Shown here: positions 11,494-27,843 of the stretch, piece after piece | Numbering within the stretch: the stretch's first letter is position 1 | Layout: each line of letters opens with the position of its first letter | Assembly (NCBI GenBank): GCA_973895155.1 | Contig: OZ316893.1 | Span: 62,001 to 126,000 of the forward strand | Direction of reading: 5' to 3' | DNA length: 64,000 bases | Source of the DNA: Marsupella aquatica | Taxonomy: Eukaryota > Marchantiophyta | The notes under the pieces: model-generated | The model's database searches: none | What the model was told of the DNA's origin: nothing | Seen by the model: the letters and a program-made list of their open reading frames with translations, nothing else | Translations under genes and position numbers: made by a program

Positions 11494-11522
11494 GTACCCT
11501 TCAATCATGCTTTCCACCGGCC
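11494..11522 (-). repeat. Right TIR and right target duplication (GGCC)
   Basis: The right terminal inverted repeat occupies 11494-11518 and GGCC follows at 11519-11522. The first base beyond it resumes the RT codons of Gypsy 1 on the minus strand. Confidence 0.88.
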
Positions 11523-14068
11523 CGGTAATTTGCGCACAATCTCAAAGTACCATCCTTTTTGGACACAAACAGCGCGGGCGCCCCATAAGGACTCTTACTA
11601 GGACGAATGAACCCTTGGTCGATCAACTCTTCCAAGGCGTTCTTCAACATCATTCGTTCGTTCAGGTTCAGATGGTAAGGAGCTTTAGCCTGAGGAGCCG
11701 ATCTTGGCTCCAACTCAACCTGGTGATCCACTTCTCTCCTCGGGGGTAAACCTTTAGGTAGCTTTTGCGAGAGCACGTCGTTGAATTCCTCTAAAATTTC
11801 AGGGATTCTACCGCAGTCGGGCCCGACCTTAGCTGACTTAGCCTTGGGCTGCGAAGCAGCCCCCTTGACTGGGTGGAGATGAAAGAAGAAACATTCATGC
11901 CCACCCTTAAAGTCTTTCCACCATTGCTTCGCCAATACACACGGAGACAACCACGACACTTTACTTACTTTAAGAAATCTTTATTTATTTTTGGTAATTT
12001 CGTGTACAACGATGGGCTCACCGCCCTTATTGGGAAAATGAAGCACTTCATCCCCCGGTTTCAAGGTAACATTGTGCTTTCTGAGATAGCCTACCGACAA
12101 AATGAAGTCTACGGCTAGACCGTCTAGAACGTAGAACATCTCCTGACTACCAAAATTTTGCTGTTCGCCTATGACCTCTACTCGAAGTCTATGTACCACT
12201 CTAGACACTATGCCTTTTGTGTCGTTGGCAAACTTGCACACTAACGGTTGAAGCAACTCTTGCACGTCCACTCCAAGACGTGCCGCCGCCTGCCCACTTA
12301 TGAAGCAGGCGGTCGCGCCTGTATCAACCAATGCAACACCCAGATTACCGTTAGAAGTGACATTCACAAAAATCAGCTTTTCAGGACCCTTTGTCTTAAC
12401 TTTAGGTACTATCTCTGGCAACAACCCTTTCACACCGGTAGGAACATCCTCTATAGGGACCTTGTCAGTTACTAAGCGTTCGGTTAGAGCGATACTTACC
12501 TTGATGCTCTTCTGCCCCCCATCTCCGTTCGGCTTGCCACCTTTCGTGGTGCCATCCTTACTTTGATGGCCCATGGCGCCACACGTGAAGCACGACCCTT
12601 CGGCCCGCCTCTGCTCCGTGAGCGCCTACTTCTTTTCTCTCTGTGCCGATGAGGATCCCTTCTTGAAGTTGCTGGCTTTCCGGTTGTGTTTTGCATTTCC
12701 ATTCTGGGGCTGGGGATCCGAACCACCGGCCCCCGCCCCCTCTGGTTGCTTGCGCTTATTCCCGGGACCTTTTGCTTTCCCAGCTTCCCCCTCGGATCCC
12801 TTGCCACCCACCTTCGCCAAGTCCGGCCGGTTATTAACCAACGTAGTGGCCTTGTCAAAGGCGTCAGAAAGCATTTTAAAGTCATGACGCTTTTCCTGAC
12901 GCTTTTCCTGCAACTTTTCCCTGAGCAACGGCAGGAGCTTCACTATAAAGTTGTGAAGCTGCGTATGTAGGGTCTCTTGCCCTGCCGGGATACACGCCAA
13001 CTGATTCTGGTAATAGGTGATGAACTTTTGGATATCACCCCTGAAGCTCATCTCCGTTACACATTTCTGAGCATGCCGCTCTGGGTACTTAGTGGTGACG
13101 TGAGCACGGAGACCCTCAACCAGGTTTTCCCAAGATAAAGGCAAGGAGGAGTCTTCCCTCGACTTCTTCCATGACTTATACCAAGTCAAGGCATAATCGA
13201 TCCTTCAGGTAAGGAGCAGCTGCGGTAGCCCAAGTGGATCGCTCAACGCACACTTGGAGATGAATCTCCATCGTGAGAGCCAACTCAGGAAATTTTGTCC
13301 ACTTTGCTCGTAGGCCCCGTCATAAGTTGGAGGAGTCGGTAACTGGTTCACTTGGAACATACTCCGTCCAACTACCATTCCCCCTTTGGGACGTGTTGCA
13401 CTCTGACTACCCAGACTAAGTAAATACTTAATCTGGGCCCCCTTGTTGTGTTCCAGCTGCTCATAAATGAGTCGCTGGTCTTGGGTCAACGGACCCAATC
13501 CTTCGTCAGCGGCTGGGCCCTTGCGGGTTGTGTGAGGACGGTCCTCCCACCGTCTTTCCTTTGCGGGTCGCCTATCCTTAGGTTCCTTTGTGGATTTTGG
13601 TGATACTCCCCGCGCTTTGTGAGCACCATGACCTCCCGGGGCTGAGGCATCACCCTTACCACCCTGGTTCTGCTTAGTCAAATTATCCACGATGACGTCC
13701 GACTCAACATCATCTTTTGGTTCCGCGTTCAACCCTCTCAAGGCTGGGACCAGTTCCTCTTCCGGGTCCTGACCCTCTTCCTTCGATTTTGCATCCGCAT
13801 CGTCGTCACTTGCACTTGAGTCGGTGTCGTCGTTGCTCGACCCGTCCTCTGAAGGCTCGGCCACCTCCTTCCCTTTAAGTCGATGGTGCTCCTCGCTTGA
13901 CGTGTTTGCCGCGGTAGCCGACGGTTCGGCCGCCACGTCCTCATCATCCTGCTTATAATGCTCATCTAGGGAAGTTGACCCGTCCTCCTTTATTTCCTCT
14001 GGAACTTGGGTTCTCCCCTTGGTGGGGGGAGCCTGTTTGCCACTCTTTGAACGAGTGTTTTTTGCCAT
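11523..14068 (-). pseudogene. Ty3/Gypsy 1 gag, protease and RT N-terminus
   Basis: A single minus-strand frame from ATG at 14068 (MAKNTRSKSGKQ) reads through four modules. First is an acidic, low-complexity gag N-terminus (14.07-13.5 kb). The capsid part (13.35-12.85 kb) includes LTWYKSWKKS and LACIPAGQETLHTQ. The zinc knuckle at about 12.58 kb, CFTCGAMGHQSKDG, has lost its last Cys. An aspartic protease follows, with ALVDTGATACFISG at about 12.3 kb. Last is the RT start (FIRPSKSPYGAPALFVSKKDGTLRLCANYRA). Three stops interrupt the frame: TGA at about 13205, TAG at about 12624 and TAA near 11980. The frame then hits the 11.2-kb transposon. The element therefore cannot make Gag-Pol. Confidence 0.88.
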
Positions 14069-14199
14069 GTCCACAGTAACCGAATCTGCCCGCAGTCGAC
14101 CCGCCGGGCACGTTGAAGCACTAAGTCCCCACAAAAATCAGTTAAGATTTTTGGATTCCGACTTAATACAACCCCGGCCCGGTGTCTATGCCAGCAATC

Positions 14200-14211
14200 G
14201 CTCTGATACCA
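14200..14211 (-). other. Primer binding site of Gypsy 1 (initiator-Met tRNA type)
   Basis: On the minus strand the sequence is TGGTATCAGAGC, the PBS complementary to the 3' end of plant initiator methionine tRNA. It lies about 130 bases before the gag ATG and four bases after a CA that is the likely end of the 5' LTR (14216). Confidence 0.88.
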
Positions 14212-14215
14212 CAAG

Positions 14216-15700
14216 TGGTGGACCTTGCCACCCGACGCCCTCACCAATCCCGACACTCACACCTAAGTGCCCCTGGTGCCCGAACGCCTCCACGGAATAC
14301 CTCAAGCAAGCACCTTAGTGCCCTTTTTGCACCACCCGCGGCCACTCCCATACGAAGCCGCACTTGCTTTCTAATACGACCGCTACTCAACGGTCCTCAC
14401 AGTCTGCACCACCAACCAAGCACTTTGGTAAGTAACCCTTCAGGATCTAGAACTCACCAAGTCTAGCATCCTAACTCAAGCTCAACAGATGTTTGGTAAG
14501 TAGGTCAGCGATAGGTCCTCCCGATGCCATGAGTCGGAACCAGAACCCATGCCCACTGTTCATCCAGAACAGCTCCTTCCTTGGGCGCGGCCCGGGTTAC
14601 CCCTCATACCTATCCATCACCAACTGACCGCCCTGACCTCAGGACATGCTCATGGCCCAAAATTGTCCCAAAGCTTGTCCCAACGCGCCAGGACCAGAAT
14701 GGCCCCAACTCTAGCATCCAACTCCCGATCGCCCCGTTGATGGTCTAGGGGCCAAACACCATTGGGGCTCAACCTCCCACCTACTTGGCCTTGCCTTGCC
14801 AACGCAAGCTCCCTAGGGAGACTGAACGCGGCTTGGCTGCTGTTCGGTGGGATTTGGCAAGCGGGCGAACTAACACCCGCTTTCCCCGAGAACCCATGGC
14901 GCCCCCAGACCCAGCTGAGCTCAGGAGGTCGTAGCCCACCTCAAGAGCTTTCCAACGCACCCAAGAAGTCCTCCAACGGACTTCCCGTTGGGAAGATATC
15001 GTCGTTTCCGTTTAGCGTCTCCCCTTAGTGTTGCGACCGCCGTGGCTCACGACTTGGGCTCGCCCTTGGCCCCCAGGGAGACACCACTCCCCTCATATAT
15101 GCTTCTGGGGACCTGCCACCCCCAGACCAGCTTTGGTCCTCATTATTTGGCATACAACCCGATTCCTATTTCGCATAGCGGGCGCGCCACCAACTGGCAA
15201 CGCCCATAACTTTCTTGTTAGGCATCCGCAAATGGAGTGCCTTAGCCCATTGTGACCGGGCCGACCCGGTGCTCATGCCTAGGCCCTCAATTCTGATTGC
15301 CGCTCGGGGCCCCCGATCGGCCCAACCCGGATTGGGCCATAACTTGCGCCCCAAGTGTCCGTTACCACTGGAGTCAACTCCATTGGCCTTGGGCCCGAGA
15401 GGAGCTCATACTCAAGCCCTCAGAACTCAAAGTCCGTCCGGTGGCCCGGACGGTCGACCTTGAGCCCAGCCCTTATCCCGCTTGACCCGGCTAGCACTCG
15501 GCTCGCCAAGGTCCTTAGTGTGTGTCACCAGCTTGACGCCATGCCTTCGCCAGTGCCACTTCCCAATGCTCACTAGTCTCCCCATGCTAAGTCCTCCCCG
15601 GATGGCCTATTCGGGCCTGGACCATAAGGGAGCTCGGCGTCGGAGTCAACGACGCCGGAGCTAAGTGTTGAGGTAGTCGAGTTCCGCGACTTCCAAGCGG
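14216..15700 (-). repeat. 5' LTR of Gypsy 1 (outer boundary approximate)
   Basis: The inner end is set by the PBS. The outer end is not resolved; base composition changes between about 15.6 and 15.8 kb. The segment is rich in GGCCC and CCAGG words and has many open frames on both strands, none with a recognisable domain. The partner LTR would lie beyond the left edge of the window, so no comparison is possible. Confidence 0.6.
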
Positions 15701-15848
15701 TATGGCCCTGCGGCATTGTGGGCCAAGTTGGATTCCACCCCAGAAGAGTTCCCTGTAAGTAGGAATCCAAAAACATTCCTTGGCAATGCTAGTTGTATAA
15801 GCTCTATTGTGTGGGCATGTATTGATACAAGCAATATGTCATGTGCAG

Positions 15849-16046
15849 GTGGATTGGACTCCTCCTGAGGGGTTAGTGGCACGGGCCATCATAGAGGATG
15901 AGCAGACGGACATTGTACCCAATGAGGAGGGTACCCAGGAGGAGACACCTCTAACTTGTGGGCAACAGGGCATTGCAGGCACACAGGCTCGTGACAGAGA
16001 GAGAGGTGAGGGAGGGAGAGATAGAGGGAGGGAGAGAGAGAGGTGA
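15849..16046 (+). CDS. Possible exon of an unrecognised gene running into a purine microsatellite
   Basis: After a plausible acceptor (ATGTGCAG, ending 15848) an open frame reads VDWTPPEGLVARAIIEDEQTD and then an acidic stretch before running into GAGGGA repeats as an Arg/Glu/Gly string. In a different frame past the microsatellite there is another plausible coding stretch with SSSSSSSNEDEQRFELRSRGG. This could be one exon broken by microsatellite expansion. I do not recognise the family. Confidence 0.25.
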   Translation: MDWTPPEGLVARAIIEDEQTDIVPNEEGTQEETPLTCGQQGIAGTQARDRERGEGGRDRGRERER

Positions 16047-16155
16047 GGGAGGGAGAGAGGTGAGGGAGGGAGGGAGGGAGGGAGGGAGGGAGAGAGGGAG
16101 AGATAGAGGGAGGGAGAGAGAGAGAGATGAGGGAAGGAGAGAGAGAGAGGGAGGA
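16005..16155 (+). repeat. (GAGGGA)n purine microsatellite
   Basis: About 150 bases of nearly pure purine on the plus strand, built from GAGGGA, GAGAGA and GGGAGG words. Confidence 0.92.
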
Positions 16156-16366
16156 CGAGGAGCCATGTCCACAGGGACTCCACCAGGAGATCCCGTGACA
16201 CTAGAGGCAAGGGTGCGGAGCAGACAGATCCTTTGTCCTCCAGTAGTAGTAGCTCAAATGAGGATGAGCAGAGGTTTGAGTTGCGCAGTCGAGGCGGACA
16301 GTCAGGAGGTGCGCAAGAGAGGTCCCTTCGTAGGTCTGGACGGAACAGGAGCCACTCTCAACGACA

Positions 16367-16389
16367 TTAGGGTTTAGGGTTTAGGGTTT
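16367..16389 (+). repeat. Interstitial telomeric repeat (TTTAGGG)3
   Basis: Just over three head-to-tail copies of the plant-type telomere heptamer, directly after the purine-rich frame. Confidence 0.93.
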
Positions 16390-16662
16390 CTTTGCAGGAC
16401 TTCCTCCTGAATTTTGTAAATCTCCCAATTCAATTTTGATCTCACCCATATGTAGTGGTGCCACATTCCAGGATTGAATTGTGTACAATGGGCATGTATT
16501 GATCTTGAACACTTGATTGTGTATTTTGTATGTATTCCCTACCCCCTAAAATGCACAACCCTCCCACATAACCATGGAGCCCTAAACAATATCATAGGTC
16601 AGTATAACCCCACAAAAGCCAGATAATGTTAGTATATATACCTCGTCTATGGGAAGAAGCAG
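16390..16662. other. Non-coding stretch
   Basis: No gene or repeat recognised apart from one telobox-like CCCTAAAC near 16584. Confidence 0.4.
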
Positions 16663-17014
16663 ACGTCTTATTTGGCAATGTTGAATTAATTACGTCTTTC
16701 CAAAAGACCAACATTACGTCCTGACTAAAGACACACGCTAGCCTAAACGTCCTTTTTAAGGCCTCGTGTAAACACGTTATACAGGACGTTATTAAGTATA
16801 ACGTCGTATTTACGGACGTAAATTACTGGAATTGTCTGACTAAACTCTTCCCATTGGAACGTTGTTATTTACTACGTCCATCAGATTACGTCGCATAAAA
16901 TGAGGTAACTAACGTCGTGGTAGACGACATTAATGAGATCGTCTGGGTCTGGGCTCTTAACGTGCCCAGTTTCACGTCGCCAAAATCGACTTTGCTTCGG
17001 GGCAAGTTTACGTC
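16663..17014. promoter_or_regulatory. Dense cluster of ACGT(C) motifs
   Basis: Some 15 ACGT cores fall in about 350 bases, about ten of them in the form ACGTC on the plus strand, where one or two would be expected by chance. ACGT is the core recognised by plant bZIP factors (G-box, C-box, ABRE) and TGACGT by TGA-type bZIPs. No gene start is evident within 1 kb downstream, so a promoter role is inference; a decayed minisatellite is the alternative. Confidence 0.45.
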
Positions 17015-17715
17015 GAGTAAAGCGTCAACTCAGATTATGTTAAACCCTCAAGAAATGTAGTTGTGATGTCACCAGCTAATACAAAAGCAATCACCAGCTC
17101 ATTATGTCCTAACGGTAAGTGACTTTTATGTCCTGAGCCGTAACTCATGTACAACTGTGCTTTGACACGCCCTCCTAGATGCATCAAGAAGATCACTGAC
17201 CTGTGCTCACCATAGCTTGGTTGGATTGATGAGGAGATTATTCATAGCAAGGTGAGAAACAACAGACCCAATGGGTAGGCTTAATTTATTAGGTTCTATT
17301 GTAAGGTCAAGTTGTGCCCTGGTCAGCCTACTTTTTAAGGTTTTTTGTTTTTAGCCAATGTGGCAAATGTCAACCTCTCTAAGGGAAGAAATGCTAAGAA
17401 TATTCTTTATCAAAATTCCAGGATTATTTCCTGACTGTCAAATTTCCCTCTATTTATGAACAACAGTTAGATTCTAGCAAATGGGGTCCATGATTTGGTG
17501 GGAAAGTGGCGAAGAAAAGACACAAAATCTAACAAGTTTTTGCCAACAGTGGCAAACAGTTTTGGGGAGGTGGCTTTGGCAAAAATTCACACCTAAAAAA
17601 TATGTTGGCCCTGGCCTTAGTGCAAACAGCCTACAGGAGTGTGATAGATGGCAGTGGGAATGGAAAGGCAGAAACGAGGTTGGTGCTTCCCCAATATGAC
17701 CTGTGTGAACTGCTC
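17015..17715. other. Non-coding stretch
   Basis: No recognisable gene. From about 17470 short open frames (WWESGEE, LGRWLWQKF) may be decayed LINE sequence in line with the segment that follows. Confidence 0.35.
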
Positions 17716-18110
17716 GCTTCCCATCTTGGTCGTCAACAAGCTTCCCATCTTGGTCATCAACAATTCAGCATATCGAAATGTTGACACACAATGGAAGAAT
17801 TTGTAGGGAGGTTGGTCCATGCCTAAGGTGAGGTTCATTTTTTGGCTCTTATTGAATCACATTTTCTTCACAAATGGGAGGGGAAGCCATTGGAAGTTGT
17901 GTGATGGTATCTTCTCCAGGTGTATATCATGCTTTGAGCATACTCAACACCTTTTCTTCAGTTGAAACAAAGTTACAAAGAGGTGGAGACGAGGGTGGAG
18001 AGAGATCCAACAACTAGTGCTAGGTTCTCCTGCACTTAAGGTGACTACCAGTACAATGTTTAAGGCCATTGACAGTGCAATTTTGAAGTATGAATGGAAT
18101 CATGGAATTA
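17716..18110 (+). pseudogene. LINE 3' end: zinc-binding RT-associated domain, decayed
   Basis: From 17819 the plus strand reads MPKVRFIFWLLLNHIFFTN, then CDGIFSRCISCFEHTQHLFF. This matches the C-terminal zinc-binding region (zf-RVT type) of plant LINE reverse transcriptases, where a P-K-V-x-F-F-x-W-L segment precedes a C-x2-C-x3-6-H cluster. A TGA follows HLFFS and the coding signal fades by 18110. Just upstream, a 25-base unit containing CTTCCCATCTTGGTC is duplicated in tandem (17716-17765). No RT core is visible upstream, so this is a 5'-deleted remnant. Confidence 0.6.
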
Positions 18111-18960
18111 TGCCACAACATATGGAAAGAAACAAACAAACCCACCTACTCTCAATTTCTTGGGATACGTCCGGATTGGGTGGTCTTCCATAACACTAAC
18201 TTGACGTTGGAATCCATGATAGGCTTCTGTCATTCTGCTAAGAAAGCTAAGCAGGTCAAAGATGTCATTGAGCTACTCCAGGTCGTGCTGAAACCTCGGG
18301 AACAGACTCATAGTCCAGTCTCGCTTGGAGTTGAAGATGAGGAAAGTAGATAGGATCTTGCAGCTGACCAGGTATGGTATACATCTTAGGGAGAGTAGTA
18401 GCAGAGAGCCCTGGTGTACCCGGGGGTGTACCAGCCGCTGGGATCAGGAGTTGGCCATGGTTTGGTGGTTGCTTTTGATTGCTTGACATGACTAGTCTTG
18501 GACTTTCCGGGTTGGACTTTTTGTCCTGCCTGGGCCTTGGTGTGTTCCTCCCTGGGTGGCGTTTGTCCCTGGAGTGGTGTGTTGGGGTGCACCTCCCTCA
18601 TTTTGGCGCCACCCTTGTGGGGCACTTGGTTGTAAAAGAAAAAGAAAAGAAGATGGCGATCCCTAGTAGCACAGAGGTGCCACTATGAAATGCTAAATGA
18701 AAGTCTGACAAACTTCCAGTACAACCTGATAATTATCAACATTTGATTCCATCCGTCAATCTAAGCAATTCGATGGTTTGCAACTTGCCTTGTGACCATT
18801 AATGTGCGCTGTCCTCTTTGTTAGCCAGTGCTTTATTAATTGCATGCTTCACTTCATCAGGTCCAACTGTTTGAGCTCTCATGAGTTTTCAACTTAGGCT
18901 TCTAGGTCCATTCTGGAAAATCTGGCGGCCTAGAAAAACCCAAGGATAATTCCAAATGTA
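18111..18960. other. Non-coding stretch before the IleRS fragment
   Basis: No gene recognised. A catalytic N-terminal half of isoleucyl-tRNA synthetase, with its HIGH motif, would be expected somewhere upstream of 18961 but is not found here. Confidence 0.4.
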
Positions 18961-24297
<5,337 letters not shown>

Positions 24298-25198
24298 AGA
24301 ATTCGCCTAATGGCCTTCTCTCATAATTTTTTAAATGAGAATTTTGCATTCTACATTCTCTAATCTGTCGCATCCTTGTGAGCATCTTGTCTTCAGATTG
24401 ACAGGATATCTATCTGAGTGCGCTGTTTATGTTATGCCCTTTCCTTCTTGAAAGCTGTCATTGGTCTGGACCCAGAATGGCGCATTGGATTATGGATGGT
24501 ATTCCAATTGTTGTCTCCAAGCTTTGCACCATTTTCATACCAAGCAAGTGTGACGTGACCGCTCATTCGAACGAATTACTTGAGAATGCATTCTCTGGAC
24601 ATGGGAATGCATTTTGGTCAAGAATCATGTAAAAACAACCACTTCCTAGCAAAGACTCCATGGGCGCCTATCTAATTAAGGTCTAGTGAGTTGTAAAAAC
24701 ATCACACAATGCGCCTAGTGACCAACCCGAGATTCTCGACACTTGCAAGTTGGAAACTACAAAGTCGATCGAAACTTTACAATAAATCATCGATATCAAA
24801 ATGGGAATGATACCCACATCGGTGCAGTCGGTATTGATTCTATGAGTGAGCCCAAGACGAAAGAAAGTAAACGAAATCGTTTAGAAGAAGCATTTTCTGG
24901 AAGATTGTTCTGGACGACACAATCGCGAGACCTCTACAGTCAGTCCTACTCTTTACGTTATCTACATTTCATATCCCGAGGATGAGTCCTAAAAGTTATC
25001 CAAACACTAAGGGAGCTCCAATATTATCCCTTCGACTCGATCATACCATCGCGCTAAACATGATACACGTATCGCTTCGCCAAAAAAAGGAAATCTTTGC
25101 AATCGAATGCAGACGCACAGTTCACACTTTGTTAACTGGCCCAATCGCCTCATTGCTCCCCGATGCTCAGCTCGATGATTGTCATACAGCAAAATCGA
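24298..25198. other. Non-coding stretch
   Basis: No gene, repeat or motif recognised between the IleRS 3' end and the RNase H exon. Confidence 0.4.
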
Positions 25199-25513
25199 CT
25201 ACATCACAGCTCCACAGCATAAACTATCTCCCGTCTGTTGATGCGCCTGTTCCTTGGCCATCTGATCTGCTAAATCATTCCATTTCGACTTCCAGTCTCT
25301 TCCATTTGTGTGCGCCAGGACATGCGTCCAGAAGATGCGTCGTTCACCCTGCTCCCTCAGCAACCACTTCAACAAATCACTGTTCAAAACGGGGGCTCCA
25401 TCAGCTTTGACCCATCCTCGTGCTATCCATCCCGGAATCCATTCAGTCATGGAGCGGATGAGCAGCATGCTATCAGAGTAGATGTAAAGCGGCTTCACTT
25501 TCGCCTTTGAAAC
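25199..25513 (-). pseudogene. C-terminal exon of an RNase H1-like protein
   Basis: Downstream of an acceptor (CTTCCGCAG) the minus strand reads VSKAKVKPLYIYSDSMLLIRS, then WIPGWIARGW, ADGAPVLNSDLLKWLL, FWTHVLAHTNGRDW and LADQMAKE, ending in TAG. This matches the second half of cellular or retroelement RNase H: the catalytic Asp of YSDS, the W-x2-GW segment, the H-V-x2-H loop and the final Asp of LADQMA are all present. The first half (DGS and E motifs) is not found upstream, where the kinase-like gene ends at 25734. It is likely a captured or left-over exon; a 3' exon of a larger gene is possible. Confidence 0.55.
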
Positions 25514-25733
25514 CTGCGGAAGTCTACAATTGGGTTTTGTTATTGCATCTGTCTGTCAATGAAGATTTGGAGAAGAAAAAACATAGGGCAGTCTCCTCTT
25601 CGCCAAGGTGAGACAGTTGATGCCAATCAACAGCAATCGAGTTGACAGAACTCAACAAATATGGAAGAACACGAATTTCAGGGAAAGCAGATCACCTTCC
25701 AATGAGTTACTGCTACGAGTATCAGAATCCTGT

Positions 25734-27843
25734 CTACAGCTTTCTGCCAAACACGCGACATCGTTCGCAACGTTTCTTGCAGATATCCTCAAGCATCTTC
25801 GCTGCTGCTGTACGTTCCTGCTGCATTTGTTTTGCCCGGGATCTCATCAATTGACGTTCTTCCTTACCGCCGTTAGAAAAGTCATCGAGCCATTCAGCTA
25901 TAAGTTTCCCGAGTTGGTACATGTCCGATCCCTTGGTGTATCTTTTCCTTTTCCTTTTCCTTTTCCTTTTCCTTTTGTCATTGTCTTCTTCCAACGTTTC
26001 CGCATCCCAACCCGTTAAGTCCTCACCAACCCATACTTCATTGTCGTCTCCAGCAGCTTCCAAGTCTATGATCACCCATTTCCATTCACCCAAATCATTT
26101 ACTTTGATAACATTGGGCCACCTTATGTCCCTGTGGGTGTAGCCTTTCATGTGCAAGTCCGCAAGGCCGCATAACATGTCATGCGTGGCATTTACTAAAT
26201 CCTTGCAATCCTTAGGCTTTGCATATGGGTCACCAACAGGTTGTAGTCGCAATACTGTTCTAGCCTTGGATCGTCGGACGGATATAAGTTGGATCAGGTA
26301 CCTGGAGCCAGCGATTTTTTCATACAGGCATTCTATCGCGGTCACCTTCTCTTTCGTCAATCCTGGGATTTCCTTCGTCACGCAGTCAGGATAGATCGTC
26401 ACTGCTCCACCATAAACTCTTGCTATTGGCTTATATAATGCCAAGGGGATGTCACTATCCAGTTCTTCCTGTAGTTTCTGTAGGAGACAGTGCATCCGAA
26501 TGGTGCTATGTAGGAACTTGGCTACATCGCTCAACATATTCAAGTCATAGAGTTGTGAGATACTTTCACAAAGAATTTCCTTGCCTCGCGGATAGAGCTT
26601 CAGCCATTGAAACTGCCTTCCACCGGAGCAACCACCAATCACATAAGGGAGCTTACCATAGAACAAAGGGCTCCATGCCTTTAATTTTGAGGTGTTCTCA
26701 CCTGCAGCCTCGTGCCGAAGTGCCGAGTCTGTCTTATTCTCCCATCGGAGAATGAGACAATCCCTCACAAACAGCTGAAAATCTGGTCTTAAAAGCGGTT
26801 TTAGTGGTCGCGATGCTGGAGTAGTAGTCGAGGGATTGGGTGAATCCAGTAACCAGACCAAACCTTGTAATTTTGCGTTTGCTGGAGCCTCGTCATTTAA
26901 TAATGAGATGAAATCTCCAGTGAGTTTAGCCAATTCATGTGAGCTCGTGGCCTCATTGCCTGGACAATGACGCATTATCTCTCCGAACGCACTGTCGCAG
27001 AAGGTTGCCAACTCTCCCGCCACTGCGGGAATATCAAGCTCCACCAGCTCAGAAGAGCATATTTTCTTGAATTTTACAAGATTGCGAATTGGGAGCGGTA
27101 CTGGTGTCTGGGACAAAAACTCCGAGAGTTCAAGGGCACTTCGTGGGAGCGTCGGAGGTGGTTCCAACAGTTTCCCAAAATAGCGCTCTCTAGCTTCAAT
27201 ATTAGCTTTTGCCTGAGCTCCCTCTGCATACACATCGGTCTCTAAGTGTTGAAGAGGATGAGAAAAACAGGAAAGTCATCCAATAATCACTCGAGCAATG
27301 AGCCCTACAAATTTGGCACGATTCCGGCAGAAATGCTTTATCGGTTCGGCAAAGCAGGAAGAGACACAGGACACCTGTTATTGCAACAGTACTTTCCAAA
27401 CAAATGCCAGAGCAAGGGCGACAGCTGCTGTCCATGATACCCTTGATCACTTTTCAGCAAAGAAAACAAAGCAGCAACAGAGGGGTGCTCAAAGGAAAAA
27501 ACTCAACGAAAAGACAAACCAGAACAAGAACCACAAGATACTGACGAGAAACACATTGCTGTGAAATTCAGTTGGAATTACCATCCGTAGAGTTTCCTTT
27601 TTGAAGCTGAATTGCCGACTCAACTGCCAGTATCAATCCGCCAGGTGCCTTTGGGAACAGGCGCTGGATTAAGTCTTCGAGGCGCTTTTCCGACATCACT
27701 AGCAACGTAGATACTCCGACGCAGTCAAGGCATAGTTTCGCAGCAACGTCTCGCAGTCGTGTTTCGTCATGAATAGTTCTCCGAAGCAGGTTCATCATAT
27801 TTTCTTCTTCACCACTCGCCATTGGATCTTGCAGGCTGAACAA
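25734..27843 (-). CDS. Two-exon SAM-like / nuclease-like / atypical kinase protein (Crinkler-type architecture)
   Basis: Exon 1 is 27843-27582 (ATG), then a 340-bp GT-AG intron, then exon 2 27241-25734, phase 1; 589 codons with no break. Exon 2 has no upstream ATG of its own, which supports the splice. Residues 1-87 are helical and look SAM-like. Residues about 245-310 have LILRWENK and YVIGGCSGGRQFQWLKL, as in restriction-endonuclease-fold domains. Residues about 365-560 form a kinase-like fold: Lys in CVTKEI, the catalytic loop HRDIRWPNV (457-459), DLE where DFG is usual (480-482) and SDMYQLGKLIAEWL. A (KR)n tract from a CCTTTT repeat separates the two halves of the C-lobe. Nuclease-kinase pairs of this kind are typical of Crinkler-type proteins in oomycetes, fungi and some plants and algae. 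Target unknown. Confidence 0.65.

Larger units (their letters stand above)
275..11518. mobile_element. 11.2-kb DNA transposon inserted in Gypsy 1 RT
   Basis: The ends are 25-bp terminal inverted repeats beginning GGTGGAAAGCATGATTGA, with one mismatch between left (275-299) and right (11494-11518). GGCC flanks both ends (271-274, 11519-11522). Removing the element and one GGCC rejoins the RT codons for N-Y-R-A and L-N-K in frame, which proves insertion. GGCC is its own reverse complement, so the true duplication could be 4, 2 or 0 bp; 4 bp fits the open target best. The element holds a transposase gene on + and a second gene set on -, arranged convergently, with minisatellites between them. 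A 4-bp duplication is known for the Sola superfamily, but I cannot assign the superfamily from sequence alone. Confidence 0.88.

Noticed and set aside
14216-15660. Several plus- and minus-strand frames of 60-90 codons
   Set aside because: They overlap each other inside the Gypsy 1 LTR, are GC-driven and lack domains.
15839-16210. Minus-strand Ser/Leu/Pro-rich frame of 123 codons
   Set aside because: Shadow of the GAGGGA microsatellite.
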